From Mesorhizobium temperatum (GTDB taxonomy: Bacteria; Pseudomonadota; Alphaproteobacteria; Rhizobiales; Rhizobiaceae), in the NCBI RefSeq assembly GCF_002284575.1, contig NZ_NPKJ01000041.1, forward strand, positions 431 through 64,430: a stretch of 64,000 nt of DNA, read 5' to 3'. The notes beneath the pieces were generated by a model. That model searched no databases. It had not been told where the DNA came from and saw only the letters and a program-made list of their open reading frames with translations. A program made the translations under genes and the position numbers. This document shows positions 58,005-64,000 of the stretch, piece by piece; positions within the stretch are counted from its first letter, which is position 1; every line of letters begins with the position of its first letter.

Positions 58005-58235
58005 GGGAGCGCTCAGGTGCCCAGCGAAGTACCGCGCGCAGGTTGCAGCCAGTGATGCGGAAACTGTCGTCGGGTAATCCTTGCCGTCCGGCCCGGCGAT
58101 CAGCAGGCGCGGACAGTTCGGCAATTGGCTGCAATTAAGTCGGGTTCTGCCTGAGCGCCGTCCTGATGCTTGAAAGCCGGGCGGCAGTCTGCCACAAGGG
58201 CCGCCAATGCGTGCAAGCTTGAGCAGGACCGGGCA

Positions 58236-58472
58236 ATGAAGGCATTTTTCGTGCAGATAAAGTGCGATCTGGGCAAGTCCTATGACGTTGCCGGCGCATT
58301 GGCCGATGCCGAGATCGCCTCGGAAATCTACTCGACAGCCGGCGATTACGATCTGCTCGCCAAATTCTATGTCGATGACGAGGAAGACATTGGCCATTTC
58401 GTCAACGAGAAAGTACAGATTCTCCCAGGTATCAAGGACACGTTTACGGTCGTCACCTTCCGAGCCTTCTGA
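58236..58472 (+). CDS. Stand-alone Lrp/AsnC ligand-binding (RAM) domain
   Basis: The 78-residue protein consists only of the RAM domain: MKAFFVQIKCDLGKSYDVAG, a central AGDYDLLAKFYVDDEEDIGH and VQILPGIKDTFTVVTFRAF. The helix-turn-helix domain of Lrp is absent. Such proteins form oligomers that bind amino acids; a partner or regulatory role is unknown. I chose ATG at 58236 because the longer frame from 58170 has no family support. It lies between tgt and the Anbu cluster. Confidence 0.88.
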   Translation: MKAFFVQIKCDLGKSYDVAGALADAEIASEIYSTAGDYDLLAKFYVDDEEDIGHFVNEKVQILPGIKDTFTVVTFRAF

Positions 58473-58638
58473 GCGGCGCCGGCCGCCTGCCCGGGCACAA
58501 GGCAAAGCCTGACCCAGCTATATCGGCGCTGCCCTAATTTTAGGCAGGTCGCGACATACTGATCGCCAGCATCCTCCAAATCACCGATTGCGCTTGATTT
58601 TCTCCCGTGACGCCAGTGAAATGGCCTCACAGGGGAGT

Positions 58639-60057
58639 ATGCGATTGGCAGCGTTCGACGAAATGCTTCCGGAAATCTCCGGATTGAGAAAACCGTATTC
58701 GGCTTACGATCGATGGCTGAAGGAGCAGGATCCGGCCAGGCTTACCGAAAAGATGCAGGACGCCGAACGCGTCTTTCGCAAGACCGGTATCACCTTTGCC
58801 GTCTATGGCGAGCAGGAAGCGTCGGAGCGGCTAATCCCGTTCGACATCGTTCCGCGCATCATTTCCGGCAATGAATGGCGACGGCTGACGCAAGGCATCG
58901 AGCAGCGCGTCCAGGCGCTCAACGCCTTTCTCGACGATATCTACCACCGCCAGGAGATCTTGCGCGCCGGGCGCGTCCCCAAGGAATTGATCGCCAAGAA
59001 TGAGGCGTTCCTGCCGGAGATGATCGGAGTGCGGCCGCCAGCCGGCGTCTACACCCATATCATCGGCGTCGATATCGTGCGCATCAGCGAGAACGAGTTC
59101 TATGTGCTGGAGGACAATGCGCGCACGCCGTCCGGCGTCTCCTACATGCTGGAGAACCGCGAGACGATGATGCAGCTCTTTCCCGAGCTGTTCCAGCAGA
59201 TCAAGGTGCGGCCGGTGGAAAACTATCCGCAGCTCTTGCGCCAGTCGCTGGCTGCGGTGCGGCCGCAAAGCACCAAGGGTGCGCCGACCATTGCCGTGCT
59301 GACGCCCGGCAGCTTCAACTCCGCCTATTTCGAACATGCCTTCCTTGCCGACCAGATGGGTGTGCAGCTTGTCGAGGGGCAGGATCTGCGCGTCGTCGAT
59401 GGCCACGTCGCGATGCGCACGACCGAAGGCTACAAGCAGATCGACGTGCTTTATCGAAGGGTGGACGATTCTTTCCTCGATCCGCTGACCTTCCGTCCGG
59501 ACTCAGCACTTGGCGTGCCGGGCATCATGGATGTCTACCGCGCCGGCAACATCACCATCGCCAATGCGCCGGGAACCGGCATCGCCGATGACAAGGCGAT
59601 CTATTCCTACATGCCCGAGATCGTCGAATTCTACACTGGCCGCAAGGCAATCCTCGGCAACATCCCGACCTGGCGCTGCTCGGAGCCGGACAGCCTGAAA
59701 TACGTGCTCGAACATATCGACGATCTAGTGGTGAAGGAGGTGCACGGCTCCGGCGGCTACGGCATGCTGGTCGGGCCGGCGGCGACCAAAAAGGAATGCG
59801 AGGATTTTTCCAAAAAACTCGCGGCAAAACCGTCGAACTACATCGCCCAGCCAACGCTGGCGCTGTCGACCTGTCCGATCCTGACCGACAAAGGGCTGGC
59901 GCCGCGCCATGTCGACCTCAGGCCCTACGTGCTGGTTTCCGACCGCATCCAGATCGTGCCGGGCGGGCTGACGCGCGTGGCGCTGAAGGAGGGCTCGCTG
60001 GTGGTCAATTCGTCCCAGGGCGGCGGCACCAAGGATACGTGGGTGCTGGATGATTGA
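58639..60057 (+). CDS. Circularly permuted ATP-grasp protein (DUF404/407)
   Basis: The 472-residue protein has the family segments GITFAVYGEQEASERLIPFD, LEDNARTPSGVSYMLENRET and VVKEVHGSGGYGMLVGPAAT, together with RPYVLVSDRIQIVPGGLTRV and SSQGGGTKDTWVLDD at the C-terminus. These fit the ATP-grasp fold of predicted peptide ligases. It is the first gene of the Anbu cluster (ATP-grasp, alpha-E, transglutaminase, Anbu). Start is uncertain: ATG at 58639 is close to AGGGGAG, while TTG at 58645 or ATG at 58621 are alternatives. The substrate is unknown. Confidence 0.9.
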   Translation: MRLAAFDEMLPEISGLRKPYSAYDRWLKEQDPARLTEKMQDAERVFRKTGITFAVYGEQEASERLIPFDIVPRIISGNEWRRLTQGIEQRVQALNAFLDDIYHRQEILRAGRVPKELIAKNEAFLPEMIGVRPPAGVYTHIIGVDIVRISENEFYVLEDNARTPSGVSYMLENRETMMQLFPELFQQIKVRPVENYPQLLRQSLAAVRPQSTKGAPTIAVLTPGSFNSAYFEHAFLADQMGVQLVEGQDLRVVDGHVAMRTTEGYKQIDVLYRRVDDSFLDPLTFRPDSALGVPGIMDVYRAGNITIANAPGTGIADDKAIYSYMPEIVEFYTGRKAILGNIPTWRCSEPDSLKYVLEHIDDLVVKEVHGSGGYGMLVGPAATKKECEDFSKKLAAKPSNYIAQPTLALSTCPILTDKGLAPRHVDLRPYVLVSDRIQIVPGGLTRVALKEGSLVVNSSQGGGTKDTWVLDD

Positions 60058-60061
60058 GACG

Positions 60062-60169
60062 AGTAAGTAGTGAATAGTCAGTAGTCAGTAGTAGAGGGAA
60101 AGCACAATGTCATACTCCGTCGAAATCCAAACATTCACCATTCACTACTCACCACTCACTACTCACTAG
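60062..60169. repeat. Heptamer-type repeats forming an inverted repeat
   Basis: The left side (60062-60094) contains iterated TAGTGAA/TAGTCAG-like heptamers, and the right side (60133-60169) the complement (ACTACTC, CACTCACTACTCACTAG). The two sides are inverted, so a long hairpin can form. It lies between the ATP-grasp and alpha-E genes. Similar AGTAGTGAG tracts are known to me as intergenic elements in rhizobia, but this is not verified. Confidence 0.8.
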
Positions 60170-60187
60170 CCCGAAGGGCCGCTTTCC

Positions 60188-61129
60188 ATGCTTCTCGGCC
60201 GCACCGCCAACGGGCTCTACTGGATGAACCGCTACATCGAGCGGGCGGAAAACATGGCGCGGCTGGTCGATGCCGGGCTGCGCATGGCGCTGACTCGTAC
60301 CCAGAACGCCTCCGAAGAGTGGAATTCGGTGCTGCTCAGCGCCGGTTCGGACGCCGCCTTCACGCAGAAATATTCCGACTATACCGCCGCCAATGTCGCG
60401 GATTTCCTGCTGCGCGACACATCGAACCCGTCGAGCACGATGGCGTCGATCGAGACGGCCCGCAACAACGCCCGCATGGTGCGCACAGCCCTGACGCGCG
60501 AAACTTGGGAAAGCATCAACGAGGCCTGGATGTCGCTGAAGCGCATGCTGGCCAAGCCGATCGACGAACGCGACCTGCCCAGCGTGCTCGACGCGATCAA
60601 GCGCGAAACGGCGCTGATCCGCGGTTCGTTCTACGGCACCATGCTGCGCAACGAGATCTTCGATTTCTCGCAGCTCGGCACCTATGTCGAACGCGCCGAC
60701 AACACGGCGCGCATCCTGGACGTGAAATATTACGTGCTGTTGCCGTCGATCTCGTGGGTCGGCTCGACGCTCGACAACTACCAGTGGGAATCGATCCTGC
60801 GTTCGGTGTCGGCGCACCGCTCCTATCGCTGGGTCTACGAGGCCGACTACAAGCCGAGCAACATCGCCGACTATCTAATCCTCAACGTTCGCATGCCGCG
60901 CTCGCTGACATTCTGCTACCGTTTCCTGACGGAGCACCTCAGATTCCTGGGCGACGATTATGGCGAGCGCCATGCCTGTCATGTGACAGCGGGCAAGACC
61001 CAGGCCATGCTGACGGCCGGCTCGATCAAGGACATATTCGACGCCGGCCTGCATGAATTCCTGGCCAATTTCATTCGCGATAACACCAGGCTCGGCGACG
61101 AGATCGCGCAGGACTACAGGTTCTATTGA
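60188..61129 (+). CDS. Alpha-E domain protein (DUF403)
   Basis: The 313-residue helical protein starts MLLGRTANGLYWMNRYIERA (the alpha-E start) and has ERADNTARILDVKYYVLLPS, SAHRSYRWVYEADYKPSNIA and FILNVRMPRSLTF-like segments. Alpha-E proteins are encoded with circularly permuted ATP-grasp proteins and predicted to act with them. Second gene of the Anbu cluster. Start is ATG at 60188, 130 bp after the ATP-grasp stop. Confidence 0.92.
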   Translation: MLLGRTANGLYWMNRYIERAENMARLVDAGLRMALTRTQNASEEWNSVLLSAGSDAAFTQKYSDYTAANVADFLLRDTSNPSSTMASIETARNNARMVRTALTRETWESINEAWMSLKRMLAKPIDERDLPSVLDAIKRETALIRGSFYGTMLRNEIFDFSQLGTYVERADNTARILDVKYYVLLPSISWVGSTLDNYQWESILRSVSAHRSYRWVYEADYKPSNIADYLILNVRMPRSLTFCYRFLTEHLRFLGDDYGERHACHVTAGKTQAMLTAGSIKDIFDAGLHEFLANFIRDNTRLGDEIAQDYRFY

Positions 61130-61176
61130 GCATGATCCCGGAAAGTGAAAGCCTGTTTCCGGAAAAGATCATGCTC
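61128..61176. repeat. Palindrome between alpha-E and transglutaminase genes
   Basis: GAGCATGATC (61128-61137) and GATCATGCTC (61167-61176) flank CCGGAAA...TTTCCGG, giving a two-part hairpin. It begins inside the alpha-E stop codon. It shares the CATGATC core with family C. Confidence 0.85.
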
Positions 61177-61190
61177 AGGGGACGAGAGCA

Positions 61191-61985
61191 ATGCGGCTGA
61201 GGATCACCCACCGGACCGAATACCGCTACGATGCGCCGGTGCACTATCTGTTGCAGCGGTTGCGGCTGCTTCCGGTCAGCGGACCGACGCAGACCGTTTT
61301 GTCCTGGGCGCTGACGATCGAAGGGGCGCGCGAGGAAGTTCGCTTCACCGACCATTTCGGCAACGACACGCGGCTGTTGAGCGTCGAAGGCGAGCGCGAT
61401 TTCATCACCGTCGAGGCATCGGGCGAGGTGGTGACACGCGACACCGCTGGCGTCTCCGGGCCACATCAGGGTTTCGCGCCGCTCTGGCTGTTTGGCCATG
61501 AAACCCCGTTGACCACGGTCGGCAGCGGCATTCGCGAACTCGCGGCCTCGGTCGGCGAGGGGACCGATATCGAAAGATTGCACCGGCTGATGGCCGTGAT
61601 CGGCGAGCGCGTCGCCTATACGCCGGGCACCACCAATGCGGCGACGCCGGCCGAGGACGCGCTGGCGCTCAAGACCGGCGTCTGCCAGGACCACAGCCAC
61701 ATCTTTGCCGCCGCCGCACGCGCCATGGGCTTTCCGGCCCGCTACGTCAGCGGTTATTTGATGATGGATGCGGCGGTCGAGCAGGCGGCTAGCCATGCCT
61801 GGGCCGAGGCGCATGTTGCGGGCCTTGGCTGGGTCGCGTTCGACGTCGCCAACGGCATTTCGCCCGACGAACGCTATGTAAAGGTGGCGACCGGCCGTGA
61901 TTACCGCGACGCCACGCCCGTATCAGGGATTCGGCTGGGACAAGCGGAAGAACAGCTTGCGGTCATGGTCACCGTGGAGCAGTAA
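61191..61985 (+). CDS. Transglutaminase-like family protein
   Basis: The 264-residue protein has an N-terminal beta domain (RITHRTEYRYDAPVHYLLQR) and a papain-like catalytic core. The catalytic Cys is in KTGVCQDHSHIFAAAARAMG, His in ASHAWAEAHVAGLGWVAFDV and Asp in the same segment (FDVAN). The family may be a peptidase or transamidase; it is not clear which. It is the third gene of the Anbu cluster and is spaced 61 bp from alpha-E. Confidence 0.93.
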   Translation: MRLRITHRTEYRYDAPVHYLLQRLRLLPVSGPTQTVLSWALTIEGAREEVRFTDHFGNDTRLLSVEGERDFITVEASGEVVTRDTAGVSGPHQGFAPLWLFGHETPLTTVGSGIRELAASVGEGTDIERLHRLMAVIGERVAYTPGTTNAATPAEDALALKTGVCQDHSHIFAAAARAMGFPARYVSGYLMMDAAVEQAASHAWAEAHVAGLGWVAFDVANGISPDERYVKVATGRDYRDATPVSGIRLGQAEEQLAVMVTVEQ

Positions 61986-62016
61986 TCCACGGCAAGATTG
62001 CTACCAAAGAGATTCG

Positions 62017-62748
62017 ATGACCTATTGCGTCGGCCTGAAGATCGATCGTGGGCTCGTGTTCATGTCTGACACGCGTACCAATGCCGGCATGGATTCGATC
62101 TCGACCTTCAAGAAGATGCATGTCTGGGAGGAGCCGGGCGAGCGCGTCATCGTGCTGATGTCGGCCGGCAATCTGGCGACGACGCAGGCCGTCGTCAGTT
62201 TGCTCGACGAACGCACCAAGGCGGTGGCCGATCGCCACGCCACGCTGCTCGAAACGCCTTCTATGTACCAGACGGTACGGATGGTCGGCGACACCGTCAA
62301 GGAAGTCATCGCCAGTTCGTCGCCGGCGGGCGAGAAGGCCGATTCCTATTTCAATGCCTCCTTCATACTCGGCGGCCAGATCAAGGGCAGCGCGCCGCGG
62401 CTGTTCATGATCTATCCGGAAGGCAATTTCATCGAATCGACCGACGACACGCCGTTCTTCCAAATCGGCGAGACCAAATACGGCAAGCCGATCATCATCC
62501 GCGCATATGAAAAGACGATGAGTTTCGCCGAGACGGTGAAACTGCTGCTGGTGTCGTTCGACTCGACGCTGAAATCGAACCTGTCGGTGGGTCTGCCGCT
62601 CGACCTGCTGTTCTATGAAAAGGACGCCTTCAAGGTCAGCCTGAAGAAGCGGATAGCCCAGGACGATCAATACTATCGCACCATCTCGGACGGCTGGTCG
62701 AATGCACTGAAGGCTGCTTTTGCGAGCCTGCCCGATTTTCCCGAATGA
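62017..62748 (+). CDS. Anbu, proteasome-type (HslV-related) protease homologue
   Basis: The 243-residue protein begins MTYCVGLKIDRGLVFMSDTR, the Anbu signature. After removal of Met, Thr would be position 1 of an N-terminal nucleophile hydrolase, with Asp17 in SDTR and a Lys around 32 (TFKKMH) as further catalytic residues. Structural work on Anbu from other bacteria shows an open-ring, spiral dodecamer. Activity has been hard to show. The gene lies downstream of the ATP-grasp, alpha-E and transglutaminase genes, a conserved set. ATG at 62017 exactly fits; the frame from 61897 is an extension into the previous gene. Confidence 0.95.
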   Translation: MTYCVGLKIDRGLVFMSDTRTNAGMDSISTFKKMHVWEEPGERVIVLMSAGNLATTQAVVSLLDERTKAVADRHATLLETPSMYQTVRMVGDTVKEVIASSSPAGEKADSYFNASFILGGQIKGSAPRLFMIYPEGNFIESTDDTPFFQIGETKYGKPIIIRAYEKTMSFAETVKLLLVSFDSTLKSNLSVGLPLDLLFYEKDAFKVSLKKRIAQDDQYYRTISDGWSNALKAAFASLPDFPE

Positions 62749-62803
62749 AAGCCTCCGTTTTTCGTGCTCTTTGATTGCTGGGCTCGACGCGACGGAGAGG
62801 AAA

Positions 62804-64000
62804 ATGAATAGCAACGAATTCCGGGAATGGTCGCTATACGCGGCCGAATGGGGTGCCGACTACAGGAGCACACTTCGCGAAAGGCCGGTGCGGCCGCTTG
62901 TCGAACCGGGCGAAATCTCTAGAAGCATCGATGTCACGCCGCCGGAAGAAGGCGAAACGATGCAGGCAATCTTCGCCGATTTCGAGCAAGAAATCCTGCC
63001 GGGCATGACGCACTGGCAGCATCCGCGCTTCTTCGCCTATTTCCCGGCCAACGCCGCACCGGTCTCGGTGGTGGCCGAATATCTGGTCTCGGTGATGGCC
63101 GCGCAATGCATGCTCTGGCAGACCTCGCCGGCAGCGACCGAACTCGAGACGCGCGTCGTCGACTGGATGCGTCAGGCGCTTGGCCTGCCGGAAGGGTTTT
63201 CCGGCGTCATGCAGGATTCGGCATCGTCGGCGACGCTTGCCGCCGTGCTGACCATGCGCGAGCGCGCGCTCGACTGGCAGGGCAACAAGAAGGGCCTGCA
63301 AGGCCAGCCGATATTGCGCGTCTATTCTTCCGACCAGGTCCATACCTCTATCGACCGGGCAATCTGGGTATCGGGCATCGGCGAAGACAATCTCGTGCGC
63401 ATTCCGGTTGCCGGGCGCCTGCGCGCCATGGATGTCACAGCCCTCGAAGCGGCGATCGTCGCCGACCGGGAAGCCGGCATGCTGCCGGCCGGCATCATCG
63501 CTTGTGTTGGTGGCACCAGCACCGGCGGCACCGATGACATCGCCAGCGTCGCCGCAGTGGCGAAACGGTACGGGCTCTATCTGCACGTCGATGCCGCCTG
63601 GGCCGGATCGGCGATGATATGTCCGGAATACCGGCATTTCTGGGCGGGCGTGGAGCAGGCGGATTCCATCGTCTTCAACCCGCACAAATGGCTGGGCGCG
63701 CAGTTCGACTGCTCGATACAGTTCATCCGCCGGCCGGAAGACCTGGTACGGACGCTCGCCATCAAGCCGGATTACCTGAAGACGCATGGGCGCGACGGCA
63801 TCATCAACTATTCCGAATGGTCGGTGCCGCTCGGGCGGCGCTTTCGCGCACTGAAACTGTGGTTCCTGCTGCGCGCCCACGGACTGGAAAATCTGCGGAC
63901 CATGATCCGCAATCACGTCGCCTGGAGCGAGGGCCTTGCCGCGCGGCTGGCTCGGGAACCGGATTTTGAAATCGTCACGCAACCGATGTTGTCGCTGTTC
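62804..64000 (+). CDS. Pyridoxal-phosphate-dependent decarboxylase (group II), partial
   Basis: At least 399 residues are present; the window ends before the stop. Motifs of aromatic-L-amino-acid or related decarboxylases are HWQHPRFFAYFPANAAPVSV, QDSASSATLAAVLTMRERAL, YLHVDAAWAGSAMICPEYRH and the PLP-lysine motif FNPHKWLGAQFD. Aromatic substrates are typical, but specificity cannot be read from this. ATG at 62804 has GGAGAGG upstream. It starts 56 bp after Anbu and may belong to the same transcript or simply follow it. Confidence 0.93.
   Translation, partial: MNSNEFREWSLYAAEWGADYRSTLRERPVRPLVEPGEISRSIDVTPPEEGETMQAIFADFEQEILPGMTHWQHPRFFAYFPANAAPVSVVAEYLVSVMAAQCMLWQTSPAATELETRVVDWMRQALGLPEGFSGVMQDSASSATLAAVLTMRERALDWQGNKKGLQGQPILRVYSSDQVHTSIDRAIWVSGIGEDNLVRIPVAGRLRAMDVTALEAAIVADREAGMLPAGIIACVGGTSTGGTDDIASVAAVAKRYGLYLHVDAAWAGSAMICPEYRHFWAGVEQADSIVFNPHKWLGAQFDCSIQFIRRPEDLVRTLAIKPDYLKTHGRDGIINYSEWSVPLGRRFRALKLWFLLRAHGLENLRTMIRNHVAWSEGLAARLAREPDFEIVTQPMLSLF

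Noticed and set aside
60149..60817. 222-codon minus-strand frame
   Set aside because: Antisense to the alpha-E gene and running into the heptamer repeats; a shadow frame.

Overview
The window is high-GC alphaproteobacterial chromosome, most like Mesorhizobium or a close relative (Rhizobiales, Phyllobacteriaceae). The evidence is a giant coiled-coil growth-pole-ring-type protein, a CckA-type hybrid kinase, a DksA lacking zinc-finger cysteines, LexA boxes of the alphaproteobacterial form GTTC-N7-GTTC, a sigma-54-type promoter before a urea transporter operon, and many dispersed palindromic intergenic repeats typical of this group. It is mostly core chromosome. No tRNA, rRNA, CRISPR array or prophage was seen. 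The assignment is inference from gene content; no database search was possible.

Layout. 0.3-9.99 kb: an SRPBCC protein, the 2279-residue GPR/RgsE-like protein (minus), a divergent Hpt protein, then a 2Fe-2S ferredoxin and a type-2 ferredoxin-NADP reductase that form a plausible redox pair. 10-12.6 kb: a DUF922 putative metalloprotease and the folate genes folP-folB-folK. 12.6-19 kb: a DUF924 protein, a KefB-type antiporter, two small secreted proteins, and a YcjX/YcjF-like pair. 19-25 kb: sixA, dksA, an orphan FliO-like gene and cckA, with the first three bracketed by two families of palindromes; then deoD. 25-28.7 kb: a ribbon-helix-helix protein, then a glyoxalase, a Tat-exported small subunit and a GMC oxidoreductase. 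28.9-34.8 kb: urtABCDE. 35-41.8 kb: a small conserved-looking protein, a GGDEF protein, DUF72, GNAT, and uvrA with its LexA box.

41.8-50 kb: clpP, an arsR/AHSA1 pair, a cupin protein, ssb with its LexA box and an OsmC protein. A small accessory patch follows (an unrecognised gene, a decayed IS5-type transposase, an ankyrin-cytochrome c fusion), then marC, a hypothetical gene and an AraC regulator. 50.3-58.5 kb: gyrA, an untracked 50-residue membrane protein, coaD between two inverted palindromes, two cyclophilins, a frameshifted small gene, queA-tgt, and a stand-alone Lrp-type ligand-binding domain. 58.6-64 kb: the Anbu cluster (circularly permuted ATP-grasp, alpha-E, transglutaminase, Anbu protease), followed by a PLP decarboxylase cut by the window end.

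The most interesting items are the Anbu cluster, the exact 282-bp (94-codon) repeats inside the growth-pole protein, the ankyrin-cytochrome c fusion beside IS debris, and the mirrored A-B/B-A palindromes around sixA-dksA-FliO. I do not see a convincingly undescribed multi-gene system. The Anbu cluster is known as a conserved neighbourhood, but its substrate and purpose remain poorly defined.
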